Counted from the stretch's first letter, positions 33,122 through 43,447 are shown. The stretch is 64,000 nucleotides of DNA from CAIWHR01 sp963734055 (GCA_963734055.1 CAVTFQ010000007.1:186001-250000), one strand, 5' to 3'. Notes: generated by a model not told the origin, from the letters alone. Made by a program: numbers and translations.

Positions 33122-36100
33122 TCGCCGCGCTGATCCGCTGGTCGGTCGCGAACCGCTTCCTCGTGCTGCTCGCGGCGGCGCTCGTCGCCGTCGCGGGCGT
33201 GTGGGCCGTGCGGACGACGCCGCTCGACGCGATCCCCGACCTCTCCGACACGCAGGTGATCATCCGCACGACGTTCCCGGGACAGGCGCCGCAGATCGTC
33301 GAGGACCAGGTCACCTATCCGCTGACGACGACGATGCTGTCCGTGCCCGGCGCCAAGGCCGTGCGTGGCTACTCGTTCTTCGGCGACTCGTTCGTCTACG
33401 TCCTGTTCGAGGACGGTACCGATCAGTACTGGGCGCGCTCACGCGTGCTCGAGTACCTGAACCAGGTGCAGGGCCGGCTGCCGGCGGCCGCGAAGCCGGC
33501 GCTCGGGCCGGACGCGACGGGCGTGGGCTGGATCTACGAATACGCGCTCGTCGACCGCAACGGGACGCAGGACCTCGCGCAGCTCCGCGCGCTGCAGGAT
33601 TGGTTCCTCAAGTACGAACTGAAGGCGGTCGCGAACGTGGCGGAGGTCGCGACGGTCGGCGGCATGGTGCGCCAGTACCAGATCGTCGTCGATCCGGCGC
33701 GGCTCAAGGCCTACAGCCTGCCGCTGTCGAAGGTGATCGCCGCGATCCGCGACGCGAATCGCGAAACTGGGGGCTCGGTGGTCGAGCTGGCCGAGGCCGA
33801 GTACATGGTGCGCGCGCGCGGCTATCTCAGGTCGCTCGACGATTTCCGCCGGATCCCGGTCCTGGTTTCCGAAGGCGGCGTCCCGGTCCTGCTTGCCGAT
33901 GTCGCGCGCGTGCAGGTCGGACCGGAGATGCGCCGCGGGATCTCCGATCTCGACGGCGAAGGCGAGGTGGTCGGCGGAATCGTCGTCCTGCGCTCGGGCA
34001 AGAACGCATGGGAGACGATCCAGGCCGTCAAGGCCAAGCTCGAGACGCTGAAGCCCGGGCTGCCGCCCGGCGTGGAGATCGTTCCCGTCTACGACCGCTC
34101 CGCGCTGATCGAGCGCGCGGTCGATCACCTTCGCGACAAGCTGATCGAGGAGTTCGCGGTTGTCGCGCTCGTCTGCCTCGCCTTCCTCGTCCACCTTCGC
34201 TCGGCGCTGGTCGCCGTCGTGTCGCTGCCGCTCGGCGTGCTCGCGGCCTTCATCGTGATGCGGGCGCAGGGCGTCAACGCGAACATCATGTCGCTGGGCG
34301 GGATTGCCATCGCGATCGGCGCGATGGTCGACGCGGCGATCGTGATGATCGAGAACGCGCACAAGAAGCTCGAGGCGTGGAAGCACGACGGGCACGCCGA
34401 GCCGTCGAACGACGAGCGCTGGCGCCTCATCACCGAGGCGGCGGTCGAGGTCGGGCCGGCGCTCTTCTTCAGCCTCCTCGTCATCACGCTCTCCTTCCTG
34501 CCGGTGTTCACGCTGGAAGCGCAGGAGGGCCGGCTGTTCGCGCCGCTTGCGTATACGAAGACCTACGCGATGGCGGCCTCCGCGGGACTCGCGGTGACGC
34601 TTGTTCCCGTGCTGATGGGTTACGTGATCCGTGGCCGCATCCCGGCCGAGAACGCGAATCCCCTGAACCGCTTCTTCATCGCGGGCTATCGGCCGCAGCT
34701 TCGCTTCGCGCTGCGGCACCCCAAGGTGACCCTGCTTCTCGCGGCGCTGATCCTCATCGCCACGGCATGGCCGCTCTCGCGCCTCGGCGGCGAGTTCATG
34801 CCACCGCTCGACGAGGGCGACCTCCTGTACATGCCGACCGCGCTGCCCGGATTGTCGGCCGGGAAGGCGGGCGAGATCCTGCAGCAGACGGACCGGATGA
34901 TTCGGTCCGTGCCCGAGGTCGCGCGCGTCTTCGGCAAGGTCGGCCGCGCCGAGACGGCAACCGACCCCGCGCCGATGGAAATGATCGAGACGACGATCGA
35001 GTTCAAGCCGAAGTCCGAGTGGCGACCGGGGATGACGACCGACAAGCTCGTCGAGGAGCTCGACCGCGTCGTGCAGGTGCCGGGCCTGTCGAATATCTGG
35101 GTGCCGCCGATCCGCGCGCGCATCGACATGCTCGCGACCGGCATCAAGAGCCCGATCGGGATCAAGGTGTCGGGTCCGGATCTCGCCGAGATCGACCGCA
35201 CGGCACAAGCGATCGAGCGCGCGGTAAAGAACGTGCCCGGTGTTACGTCGGCGCTGGCCGAGCGGCTCGAAGGCGGCCGCTATCTCGACGTCGCGATCGA
35301 TCGCGCCGCCGCTGCGCGCTACGGTCTCAACATCGCCGAGGTGCAGGACATGATTGCCGCCGCGGTGGGCGGGGAAAACATTGGCGAGACGATCGAGGGC
35401 CTCGCGCGCTTCCCGATCTCGGTCCGCTATCCGCGCGACCTGCGCGACTCCGTGGAAGCTGTCCGGATGCTGCCGATCGTCACCGAGCGCGGCGCGCAGC
35501 TGCCGCTCTCGGCGATCGCGACCGTCCGCATCGTCGACGGTCCGCCGATGCTGAAGAGCGAGAACGCGCGGCTGTCGGGCTGGGTCTTCGTCGACGTCCG
35601 CGGTCGCGACCTCGTCTCGGTCGTCCGCGATGCGCAAGCCGCGGTCGCGCGCGAGGTGAAGCTGCCGTCGGGCTATTCGCTGTCGTGGTCGGGCCAGTTC
35701 GAGTACCTCGAGCGGGCGAAGGCGCGGCTCGCCTACGTCGTGCCGTTCACGCTGCTCGTGATTTTCGTGCTGCTCTTCCTCGCGTTCCGCCGGATCGACG
35801 AGGCGCTGCTCATCATGCTCGCGGTGCCTTTCGCGCTCGTCGGCGGCTACTGGCTCCTCTGGGCGCTCGGCTACGCCACTTCCGTTGCGACCGCGGTCGG
35901 GTTCATCGCGCTCGCGGGCGTCGCCGCCGAGTTCGGCGTCGTGATGCTCCTCTACCTGCGCAACGCGTGGGAAGCGCGACTCGCGTGCGGCGAGGCGGCG
36001 ACGCACGAGACGCTCGTCGCGGCGATCGAGGAGGGGGCGGTGCTGCGGGTGCGGCCGAAGGCGATGACGGTGGCCGTCATCATGGCCGGTCTCCTGCCGA

Positions 36101-36294
36101 TCATGCTGAGCTCCGGCACCGGCGCGGAGGTGATGCAGCGCATCGCCGCGCCGATGGTTGGCGGGATGGTGACCGCGCCGCTGCTCTCGATGCTGGTGAT
36201 TCCGGCGGCCTACCTCCTGCTGCGCGGTCGGGGTCTCGCGCGGCCGGCGGTCGCAGCTCGTGCGTCCCGGGTCGTGGTCGCGGCGGCCTCGTAG
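33118..36294 (+). CDS. cusA: Heavy-metal RND pump CusA (Cu+/Ag+)
   Basis: The 1058-residue inner membrane pump uses the proton gradient to export monovalent copper or silver. The sequence shows the HME-RND start (WSVANRFLVLLAAALVAVAG and TTPLDAIPDLSDTQVI) and the TM4 relay motif GAMVDAAIVMIENAHK. The three copper-binding methionines are all present: Met572 in DLLYMP, Met622 in DPAPMEM and Met671 in RIDMLATG. Each is displaced by one residue from Met573, Met623 and Met672 of E. coli CusA. This supports Cu/Ag and not Co/Zn/Cd specificity. It ends 62 bases before a convergent glucan phosphorylase gene. Confidence 0.93.
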   Translation: MIAALIRWSVANRFLVLLAAALVAVAGVWAVRTTPLDAIPDLSDTQVIIRTTFPGQAPQIVEDQVTYPLTTTMLSVPGAKAVRGYSFFGDSFVYVLFEDGTDQYWARSRVLEYLNQVQGRLPAAAKPALGPDATGVGWIYEYALVDRNGTQDLAQLRALQDWFLKYELKAVANVAEVATVGGMVRQYQIVVDPARLKAYSLPLSKVIAAIRDANRETGGSVVELAEAEYMVRARGYLRSLDDFRRIPVLVSEGGVPVLLADVARVQVGPEMRRGISDLDGEGEVVGGIVVLRSGKNAWETIQAVKAKLETLKPGLPPGVEIVPVYDRSALIERAVDHLRDKLIEEFAVVALVCLAFLVHLRSALVAVVSLPLGVLAAFIVMRAQGVNANIMSLGGIAIAIGAMVDAAIVMIENAHKKLEAWKHDGHAEPSNDERWRLITEAAVEVGPALFFSLLVITLSFLPVFTLEAQEGRLFAPLAYTKTYAMAASAGLAVTLVPVLMGYVIRGRIPAENANPLNRFFIAGYRPQLRFALRHPKVTLLLAALILIATAWPLSRLGGEFMPPLDEGDLLYMPTALPGLSAGKAGEILQQTDRMIRSVPEVARVFGKVGRAETATDPAPMEMIETTIEFKPKSEWRPGMTTDKLVEELDRVVQVPGLSNIWVPPIRARIDMLATGIKSPIGIKVSGPDLAEIDRTAQAIERAVKNVPGVTSALAERLEGGRYLDVAIDRAAAARYGLNIAEVQDMIAAAVGGENIGETIEGLARFPISVRYPRDLRDSVEAVRMLPIVTERGAQLPLSAIATVRIVDGPPMLKSENARLSGWVFVDVRGRDLVSVVRDAQAAVAREVKLPSGYSLSWSGQFEYLERAKARLAYVVPFTLLVIFVLLFLAFRRIDEALLIMLAVPFALVGGYWLLWALGYATSVATAVGFIALAGVAAEFGVVMLLYLRNAWEARLACGEAATHETLVAAIEEGAVLRVRPKAMTVAVIMAGLLPIMLSSGTGAEVMQRIAAPMVGGMVTAPLLSMLVIPAAYLLLRGRGLARPAVAARASRVVVAAAS

Positions 36295-36356
36295 AACTCA
36301 TCGCCAGGAAGTCACTGGCCGGTCCCGCCCGCCGCTATCCCAAATCGCGCAGTCCG

Positions 36357-38072
36357 TCATCCGAAGTACGCTTTGCGTACGTACTGATCGACCATGCGCT
36401 CGGTGTTGAAGAACGATCCGTTGAGGGCGATGGCATGGCGCATGATTTCGATGTAACGGTCGCGGTCGCTGTAGAACATCGGCAGGATGGCGCTCTCCAG
36501 TTTGTCGTAGAGTGACTGGGCGTCGTTCGCCCGATCATCGTCACTCTGCGTCGCCGTCTGGTTGCCGCCGATGCCCCATCCCGTTACGCCCTCGATGCAG
36601 CCCTCGATCCACCAGCCGTCGAGGACCGAGAACGACGGTACCCCGTTCACCGCCGCCTTCATGCCGCTGGTGCCCGAGGCCTCCATCGGCGCCTGCGGCG
36701 TGTTGAGCCACACGTCCACTCCCGCCGTCATCAGCCTGGCCAGCTCCATGTCGTATTCTTCGAGATAGACGATCTTGATCTTGTTCTTGAGTTTGTCCTT
36801 CATCTCGAAGATCTTGCGGATGAGATCCTTGCCCATTTGATCGTGCGGATGGGCCTTCCCGCCATAGATCACCTGAAACTCCAGCCCCTTGCCCTGGATC
36901 GCCAGGAGCCTTTCCACGTTCCAGAACAGCAGGTCGGCACGCTTGTAAGCGGTCGCCCGCCGCGCGAAGCCGACGGTGAAGGTATTGAGATCCATGCCCG
37001 CGCCAGTGCGCTGGTTGACGCAGGCCAGCAGTGACTGCTTGGCGCGACGATGCGCGTCCCAGATCTCCAGTTTTTGGATGCCAAGAGCGTAACGCAGGCT
37101 GGAGTTGTCGAGGCGCCAACTGGGAATATGGCGATCGAACATTTCGCGCAGTGGTGGCGCCGCCCAGGTGGATACGTGCACGCCATTGGTGATCGAGTCA
37201 ATCTTGTACTGCGCGAACATGTGCTGCGAGACTTCGCCGTGCTTCTTCGCCACGCCGTTGATGAAGCGGCTGTTGTCGAGCGCCAGGTAGGTCGTGTTGA
37301 GCTCGCCGTTCAGGCAGAAGTCCATCGCGCGCTTGTCGAAATCGCGGCCATAGCCGGTGATGACGTGGGCAAGGAGCCGCAGCGGGAACTTGTCGTGGCC
37401 GGCGGCCACCGGCGTGTGAGTCGTGAACACGCACAAGGGCTTCACCTGCGCCACCACGTCGCGGGAGATGTCATGCGTGCCGGCTTTCACCGCAAACTCG
37501 TTGGCGAGTTCCACCGTCAGCAGGCTGGCATGCCCTTCGTTCATGTGAAAGCGGCGGACCTTCTCATGGCCCAGCGCGCGCAGCATGCGCACCCCGCCGA
37601 TGCCGAGGATCACCTCCTGGCACAGTCGGTAGCGCGCATCGCCGCCGTACAGATGGTCGGTCAGTCTTCGATCGTTGTCGGCGTTCTCCGCCAGGTCCGT
37701 GTCGAGCAGGTAGACCGGCACGACACGGCCGGTGACGCCTCTGACCTCGTAGCGCCAGGCGCGTATCTGCACCGCGCGTCCCTCGATCTCGACGCTCGCC
37801 CGGGCCGGGAGCTCCTGCAGGCGATCCGCGGGCGACCAGGTGAAGGGCTCCTCCGTTTGCGTTCCGTCGGCGGCAAGGCGCTGGCGAAAATAGCCTCTGC
37901 GATGCAGCAGGCTGACCGCGACCATCGGCAATTCCAGGTCGGCGGCCGAACGGATCGTGTCCCCTGCAAGCATGCCGAGACCGCCGCTGTACGTGGGGAT
38001 GCCTTCCTCGAGACCGATCTCCATCGAGAAGTAGGCGATGACTTCCTTGTTCTCATCCACGTCCAGATCCAC
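36357..38072 (-). CDS. glgP: Alpha-glucan phosphorylase, short form
   Basis: The 571-residue GT35 enzyme releases glucose 1-phosphate from glycogen or maltodextrin. The N-terminal part has AYFSMEIGLEEGIPTYSGGL and GMLAGDTIRSAADL, then RFHMNEGHASLLTVEL and CVFTTHTPVAAGHDKFP. The PLP lysine is in EASGTSGMKAAVNG near the C-terminal end. It is shorter than the 800-residue E. coli type and belongs to the compact bacterial branch. The start is GTG 38072 with GGGGGACC before it. It lies 20 bases downstream of the iron alcohol dehydrogenase, so the pair is probably one operon. Confidence 0.9.
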   Translation of the reverse strand: MDLDVDENKEVIAYFSMEIGLEEGIPTYSGGLGMLAGDTIRSAADLELPMVAVSLLHRRGYFRQRLAADGTQTEEPFTWSPADRLQELPARASVEIEGRAVQIRAWRYEVRGVTGRVVPVYLLDTDLAENADNDRRLTDHLYGGDARYRLCQEVILGIGGVRMLRALGHEKVRRFHMNEGHASLLTVELANEFAVKAGTHDISRDVVAQVKPLCVFTTHTPVAAGHDKFPLRLLAHVITGYGRDFDKRAMDFCLNGELNTTYLALDNSRFINGVAKKHGEVSQHMFAQYKIDSITNGVHVSTWAAPPLREMFDRHIPSWRLDNSSLRYALGIQKLEIWDAHRRAKQSLLACVNQRTGAGMDLNTFTVGFARRATAYKRADLLFWNVERLLAIQGKGLEFQVIYGGKAHPHDQMGKDLIRKIFEMKDKLKNKIKIVYLEEYDMELARLMTAGVDVWLNTPQAPMEASGTSGMKAAVNGVPSFSVLDGWWIEGCIEGVTGWGIGGNQTATQSDDDRANDAQSLYDKLESAILPMFYSDRDRYIEIMRHAIALNGSFFNTERMVDQYVRKAYFG

Positions 38073-38092
38073 GGCAGGTCCCCCGCGGGGAG

Positions 38093-39346
38093 CTAGCGTC
38101 TTGCGCGCCGCCTTGAGTTGGGCAAAATCTGGCGGAGAAGGCCCTCGCAGATTGCCGGCGACATGTAACGAGGGACCGGATAATTGGTATCAGCCTCCCA
38201 GCAGGCGGCTTTGGCCAACTCGGCAATGTCCGATTCGCGAAGCGCGTCCAGATGCTGCGGGATGCCGATATCCCGATTCAGCGCTTCGACCGAGTTCAGG
38301 AACTTCTTCGCCAGGACGGCCGGTCGCTGTCCATGTTTTCCGACGTTGGCGCGAACCGCAAGGACAGCGAGCCTCCTGGTGATGGCCGGACTCAGGAACT
38401 TCAGCACATGCGGCAGCACGATTGCATTGGCCAAGCCGTGCGGCGTGTGGTACTTGCCACCCAGCTGGTGCGCGATGGCATGCACATAGCCGACATTGGC
38501 CCGTGTGAATGCCAAGCCGGCGAAGGTCGCCGCCAGGGCCATCTGCTCGCGTGCCACGAGGTTCTTGCCACTGTCACAGGCGACCCGCAGGTTCTCGTAG
38601 ATCATGCCGACGGCCGCGAGTGCCATGCGGTCCGTATAGCTGGTTGACCAGTGGCCGATGAATGCTTCGATGGCGTGGGTCAGGGCATCCATGCCCGTTG
38701 CGGCCGTAATGTGGCGCGGCAGCCCGGTCATCAGCGAGGGATCGAGCGCGGCGATCGTTGGTACGAGGCGCGTGTCCGCGATCACGAGTTTCCTGTTGGT
38801 TTGCGGATCCGAAACCACCGCAGCCACCGTCACCTCGGATCCGGTGCCCGCGGTCGTCGGCACCGCGTAGATCGGCACCGGCGAACGCAGACCCTTGAAA
38901 TATCCGACCAACTGGCGCGGATGCTTCTTGTTTGCAACTGCCAGTGCAATCGTCTTCGCCGCGTCCATCGGGGAGCCGCCACCGAATGCCACAATGGCGT
39001 CACAGCGCTCCTTCTTGTAGAACGCGATGCCCTTCTCGATCAGCGGGATCGGCGCATCCGCCGTTATGGCGTCGAAGACGGCATGGGCGGTGCCGCCCTC
39101 GGACAGCGCCTTGGTCAGCGCATCCGGCAGGCGCAACTCGCAAACGGCACGGTCGGTCACGATCAGGACCTTCTTGTGGCCGAAGCCGCACAGAGTCTGC
39201 CCAAGGCGTCGACTCGCCCCCGGACCGATCAGCAGCATCGGCTGCGGAATCGGGAGCAACCCGGTCACGACGCCGGCTGCACGCATAGCCGTCGACAGCC
39301 CGACCGACCGGACGACCTCACCAACGATGCTCGGCATCTCGATCAT
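38093..39346 (-). CDS. Iron-containing alcohol dehydrogenase
   Basis: The 417-residue protein is a group III iron-dependent dehydrogenase that interconverts aldehydes and alcohols with NAD(P)H. It has the cofactor motif FGGGSPMDAAK, PTTAGTGSEVT, and the metal-binding set in ATGMDALTHAIEA and YVHAIAHQLGGKYHTPHG. ATG 39346 is chosen over an upstream frame extension because the family homology begins just after it. It is divergent from a gene with an acyl-ACP reductase-like half, so it may reduce the aldehyde that enzyme makes. The natural substrate is not shown by the sequence. Confidence 0.88.
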   Translation of the reverse strand: MIEMPSIVGEVVRSVGLSTAMRAAGVVTGLLPIPQPMLLIGPGASRRLGQTLCGFGHKKVLIVTDRAVCELRLPDALTKALSEGGTAHAVFDAITADAPIPLIEKGIAFYKKERCDAIVAFGGGSPMDAAKTIALAVANKKHPRQLVGYFKGLRSPVPIYAVPTTAGTGSEVTVAAVVSDPQTNRKLVIADTRLVPTIAALDPSLMTGLPRHITAATGMDALTHAIEAFIGHWSTSYTDRMALAAVGMIYENLRVACDSGKNLVAREQMALAATFAGLAFTRANVGYVHAIAHQLGGKYHTPHGLANAIVLPHVLKFLSPAITRRLAVLAVRANVGKHGQRPAVLAKKFLNSVEALNRDIGIPQHLDALRESDIAELAKAACWEADTNYPVPRYMSPAICEGLLRQILPNSRRRARR

Positions 39347-39610
39347 TTTCGCGCCCGCCTTCCAGCCCCGAGCGTCAGCTTGCACCTACCCGAATGGCCA
39401 AGCCACGTTTTCGAGCGGATTCGTAGACCAAGGTCAAAGTTCCTTCGGTTTCACCGATGTCGCGGCCGACGCCACGCCCTACAATGAACTGTTGGGGCCA
39501 GGGCCGGCGGCAAAGCGAAAGCTGCCTGCGCTGGACCGGATCTTTGACGAAATCGCGCCGATGCGCGCGGCGAGCCCGTTGCGACGACGACGCCCGTCCA
39601 CGAGGGTGCC

Positions 39611-41758
39611 ATGAAGAAGGTGGTCGGCATCAGTCTTGGCGCAGACGACCAAGACTTCGAGTTTCGCACGCAGTTCCTCGGGCAGCGATTCAGCGTTCGG
39701 CGCCTCGGCACGAACGGCAGCACCGCAAAGGCGGTGAAACTGCTGAAGCACTGGGCGCAGCACGCCGACGCCATCGGGTTGGGCGTGGTCAAGGACAGCT
39801 ACACGGTTGGATCACGGCGCTACGTCGAGAAGGACAGTGCGCGGATGAAATCCCTGGTGACGCGGATCCCGGTCACCATCGGCGGGCGGTTGAGCGACAT
39901 CCTGCAGGAATGGGCGATGCGGCACGTCCAGGTCAAGCTGGTCGACTATTTCAACAACGCCAAGGTTCTGTTCTTTTCGGGGACGACCGACTACAAGCTG
40001 GCGCTGGCCATGTCGGAGTATTCGCAGAATCTCCAGTTCGCCGATCCGCTGCTGCAACTCGGCGTGCCCAAGATGCTGAACTCGCTGGACGCGCTGGAGC
40101 TCTACGCCAGTGGCGCGCACTACGTATTGGATTGGACGCCGTCCGACATAATGTCGTTCGCGCCGATCAAGGAGTGGACGAAATTCGCGCTGCGCAGCGC
40201 CATGCGGGAAGCCAACGTCATCGTGGCGCCGGTGCACGAATTGGACCGCTTCGGGGCCGACGAACTCGGCGGCAAGACCATCATTACGTCCACCGTCAAC
40301 GACGGGCGCATCGCGCAATTCAGGAAGAAGGGCGTGAACCTGGTCATTGATGGCGCGCCCGTGATCCTTGGCCGCGTGCTCAGCCCCAGCGTTCTCGATG
40401 CGATGATCATCGCGGCCACGGGAAAAGACCCCGACGACATTCTCGAGGAAGACTATCTGGAGATCATCCTGAACCTCCAGCTGGAGCCACGCCTCATCTA
40501 TCCCCGCGGATTCAAGCGCGTCAATCGGTTCGCGTTCGTGATCCATCCGCTGTCGCAGGAGTATTTCAAGAACATCGAGTCGGTCGAGCTGCTTTCCCGT
40601 GTGTCGCCGCCCGTTTTCATGGACACCCTGGAGAAGGTGATGGCCTACGCGCCTCCTTTCGTCTATTCGAAGGTTACGGGCATCAAGTCGCCTACCGGAG
40701 TGGAAGCAGAAGGCTGGTTGATTTCGGTGGGCGGAACGCCCAGGGAAATCATGAACCACGATCCCGAGTTCACGTACCGTCGCCTGCTCGACGCGGCCCG
40801 GATCGCCAAGAGCCTCGGCGCGCAGATCATGGGCCTCGGCGCCTTCACCAAGGTGGTCGGTGATGCGGGGCTCACGGTCGCCAAGCGCGCGCCGCTCCCG
40901 ATCACGACCGGCAACAGCTACAGCGCGTCCGGAGCACTCTGGGCGGCGCACGATGCCGTCCTTCGCCTGGGCCTCGTGCCCGTGCCCAAGCGCGGCCAGA
41001 AGGTGCCGATCAAGGCGATGGTGGTGGGCGCCACGGGGGCGATCGGCTCGGTTTGCGCCCGCCTGCTGGCGATGGTTGCAGACGAGGTGTGCATGGTGTC
41101 GCCGGAGACCGCCAAGCTGCTTTCGCTCAAGGGTTCGATCCTGAAGGAGACCCCTGATGCCCGGCTGTTCCTGTCCTCGCGCGCGGACAAGAACATCGCC
41201 GACATGGACATGATCGTGACTGCGACCTCCGGGGCAGGCAAGAAGATCCTCGACATCATGAAGGTCAAGCCGGGGTGCGTCATCACGGACGTCGCGCGTC
41301 CGCTCGACTTGCCACCCGAAGAAGTCGCCAAGCGCCCCGACGTCCTGGTGATCGAATCCGGCGAAATCCTTCTTCCCGGAAGCGTGTCGATGAAGAACAT
41401 CGGATTGCCGAAGGACGTGGCCTACGCCTGTCTCGCGGAAACCATTGTGCTGGCGCTCGAAGGGCGTTTCGAGAATTTCACCGTCGGCCGCAACATCGAA
41501 TGGGAGAAGGTGCGGGAAATCTACCGCCTCGGCCGCAAGCACGGCATGAAGCTGGCCGCGATTTCCGGGGTCAACGGCCCGTTCTCCGATGCGGACATTC
41601 GCCGAGTGCGCAAACTGGCGCTTGCCGCGCGACGCAGACAAGCATCGACTGCGGACAAAACGAGCCTTGCGAAGCATAACGTCGGCACCCGCAAGGCTGG
41701 CGCGCCGGTGAAGCGATCTGAGTCCACGCGTCACATCAGCGCGGTTCGCGCGTCTTGA
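39611..41758 (+). CDS. Fusion of a 'quinate 5-dehydrogenase'-type domain with an acyl-ACP reductase-like domain
   Basis: The 715-residue protein has two parts. Residues 1 to about 300 begin KKVVGISLGADDQDFEFRTQ, with ADAIGLGVVKDSY and SRRYVEKDSA following. This looks like proteins annotated 'quinate 5-dehydrogenase' in Firmicutes (from memory; function unproven). Residues about 305-690 resemble cyanobacterial long-chain acyl-ACP reductase (AAR): LITTGN-type motif PITTGNSYSASGA, Rossmann motif GATGAIGS (about 473-480), a Cys at 556 in KPGCVITD matching the AAR catalytic Cys, and CLAETIVLALEGRFENFTVG. Distances between these match AAR closely. A basic tail of about 50 residues ends it. It may make aldehydes from acyl thioesters; the function is inferred. 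Confidence 0.75.
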   Translation: MKKVVGISLGADDQDFEFRTQFLGQRFSVRRLGTNGSTAKAVKLLKHWAQHADAIGLGVVKDSYTVGSRRYVEKDSARMKSLVTRIPVTIGGRLSDILQEWAMRHVQVKLVDYFNNAKVLFFSGTTDYKLALAMSEYSQNLQFADPLLQLGVPKMLNSLDALELYASGAHYVLDWTPSDIMSFAPIKEWTKFALRSAMREANVIVAPVHELDRFGADELGGKTIITSTVNDGRIAQFRKKGVNLVIDGAPVILGRVLSPSVLDAMIIAATGKDPDDILEEDYLEIILNLQLEPRLIYPRGFKRVNRFAFVIHPLSQEYFKNIESVELLSRVSPPVFMDTLEKVMAYAPPFVYSKVTGIKSPTGVEAEGWLISVGGTPREIMNHDPEFTYRRLLDAARIAKSLGAQIMGLGAFTKVVGDAGLTVAKRAPLPITTGNSYSASGALWAAHDAVLRLGLVPVPKRGQKVPIKAMVVGATGAIGSVCARLLAMVADEVCMVSPETAKLLSLKGSILKETPDARLFLSSRADKNIADMDMIVTATSGAGKKILDIMKVKPGCVITDVARPLDLPPEEVAKRPDVLVIESGEILLPGSVSMKNIGLPKDVAYACLAETIVLALEGRFENFTVGRNIEWEKVREIYRLGRKHGMKLAAISGVNGPFSDADIRRVRKLALAARRRQASTADKTSLAKHNVGTRKAGAPVKRSESTRHISAVRAS

Positions 41759-41989
41759 GCACACCCCAATACCAAATCCGCGCCCGTGTCGAATGGCAGC
41801 TGCAACTCGCGTCGTTCTCGCCTATTGCGTTGCCCCAGTGATCATCGGCAGCGCGTGATGCCGATCAAGCTGTGCCGGAGAGCGGCCTGATGTCGGCCGC
41901 TTCCGACCTTGGACTCCCGCAGCGACGTCGAACCGCTGAGCGATCCGAATCCCTGCTGCATCCGGCGGCGGTCGGGCCCGCGCAACGTC

Positions 41990-43447
41990 TCAACTCATTT
42001 CCGCAGGGGTTCCCGGAGCCGGGGTGAAGGGGAGGTCGCCCCGCGCGAGCGCCGCCTCGCGGCCGCCGAAGCTCGCGAGCAATTGCTGCTGGCGCTTCTT
42101 CGCCCTCGCGTCCACGGCGATCGGATCGAGCGTCGAGCGGAGCAGCCGCTCCCCGTGCGCGAGCACTTCGGCGAACCGGTCGTCGCCGGCGAGGTCGGTC
42201 AATTCCTCCGGATCCGACTCGAGGTCGAAGAGCTGCGGCCGATACGCGACGTAGTGGCAGTACTTCCACTTGCCGAAGCGCAGCATGAAGGCGCCCGCCG
42301 TGGAACCGGTCGCGTGATATTCGGAGATCACCGGTCGGGCGGGAACCGCGCCCTGCGCCACCGCGAATAGCGACGCGCCCGGGAGCGGCCCGTCGTCCGC
42401 ACGCGCAACCGCCCCGGTCGCTTCGAGAATCGTCGGTGCGCAGTCGATGTGCGTCACCGTCTCCGTGACGACGCGTCCCTCCGGCGCGCCCGGACCCGCG
42501 AGGATCAGCGGCACGCCCGCGCTCTCCTCGTAGAACGTGGACTTGCCCCAGAGCCCGCGGGCTCCCGCGTTGTCGCCGTGGTCGCTCGTGTACAACACGC
42601 GCGTCGTGGCTTCGAGGCCGGCATCGCGGAGCGCTTGCAGCACGTCGCCGATGTTCTCGTCCATCGACGACACGAGCCCGCTGTAGCCCGCGATTGCCCG
42701 CTTCACCTCGGCTTCCGACGCAAAATGCGGGTCGTAGTCGACCGTTCGCGCATAGTCGTCGATGAACGGATGATGCGGCCGGTCGTCCTTCGCGTACAGC
42801 TTGGGCATCGGCAGCTCCTGCCGGCAGTACCGGTAGAACCAGCGCGCCGGCGCGGTCAGCGGGAAGTGGGGCGCGACGAACGACACGAACAGCACCCACG
42901 GCCGGTCGCGCCGGCGGGACGCTTCCTCGTGCAGCCAGATCTGCGCTCGCGACGCGATCTCGCGGTCGTAGACCGTGTACGGCGACTCGCCGGGCCCCGC
43001 GAGTCGCGCCATCTTGTCGCCTCCCTTGCGCGTCGGAATGCGGTCGCGGATCAGTCCCTTGACGTCGCCGATGCCGTCGACGACGTGCATCGGCACGATC
43101 TCCTCGGAGAAGCCGTGGTCGTCGCCCTTGCGACCGCGGAAGTGAAGCTTGCCGATCGACACTACGCGATGACCGGCATCGCGCAGCACGTGATGCCAGC
43201 TACGGACCGCGCCGTCGTACGCGTCGGCATTGTCCCAGTAGCCGATGTCGTGCACGTAGCGTCCGGTCGCGAAGCTCGCGCGGGCCGGCACGCAGATCGG
43301 GCACGCGGTGTACGCGGACGAAAAGCGCGTGCCGCGCGCGGCGAGCGCGTCGAGATGGGGCGTGGCGATGAACGGATGGCCGGCCGCGCCCAGGAATTTC
43401 GGATTGTGCTCATCCGACATCAGGACGAGGAGATTGGCGGGGGTCAT
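41990..43447 (-). CDS. Sulfatase-family hydrolase, canonical C-x-P-x-R
   Basis: The 485-residue cytoplasmic-looking protein begins MTPANLLVLMSDEHNPKFLG with no signal peptide. The metal site is MSDEHN, and the formylglycine cysteine lies in CPICVPARASFATG, the canonical C-x-P-x-R form. YTSDHGDNAGARGLWGKSTF follows. The pattern is closest to choline-sulfatase/phosphonate-type hydrolases. It differs from the two secreted sulfatases at 13-18 kb in motif, location and probable maturation. It is divergent from a Bug-type binding protein gene with 110 bases between. The substrate is unknown. Confidence 0.85.
   Translation of the reverse strand: MTPANLLVLMSDEHNPKFLGAAGHPFIATPHLDALAARGTRFSSAYTACPICVPARASFATGRYVHDIGYWDNADAYDGAVRSWHHVLRDAGHRVVSIGKLHFRGRKGDDHGFSEEIVPMHVVDGIGDVKGLIRDRIPTRKGGDKMARLAGPGESPYTVYDREIASRAQIWLHEEASRRRDRPWVLFVSFVAPHFPLTAPARWFYRYCRQELPMPKLYAKDDRPHHPFIDDYARTVDYDPHFASEAEVKRAIAGYSGLVSSMDENIGDVLQALRDAGLEATTRVLYTSDHGDNAGARGLWGKSTFYEESAGVPLILAGPGAPEGRVVTETVTHIDCAPTILEATGAVARADDGPLPGASLFAVAQGAVPARPVISEYHATGSTAGAFMLRFGKWKYCHYVAYRPQLFDLESDPEELTDLAGDDRFAEVLAHGERLLRSTLDPIAVDARAKKRQQQLLASFGGREAALARGDLPFTPAPGTPAEMS

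Noticed and set aside
33439..36006. Very long open frame opposite cusA (also others, such as 61169-63967 opposite purL and 21735-23657 opposite korC)
   Set aside because: High GC gives long antisense frames. The translations are Arg/His/Asp-rich, without family motifs, and the + strand genes match known families.
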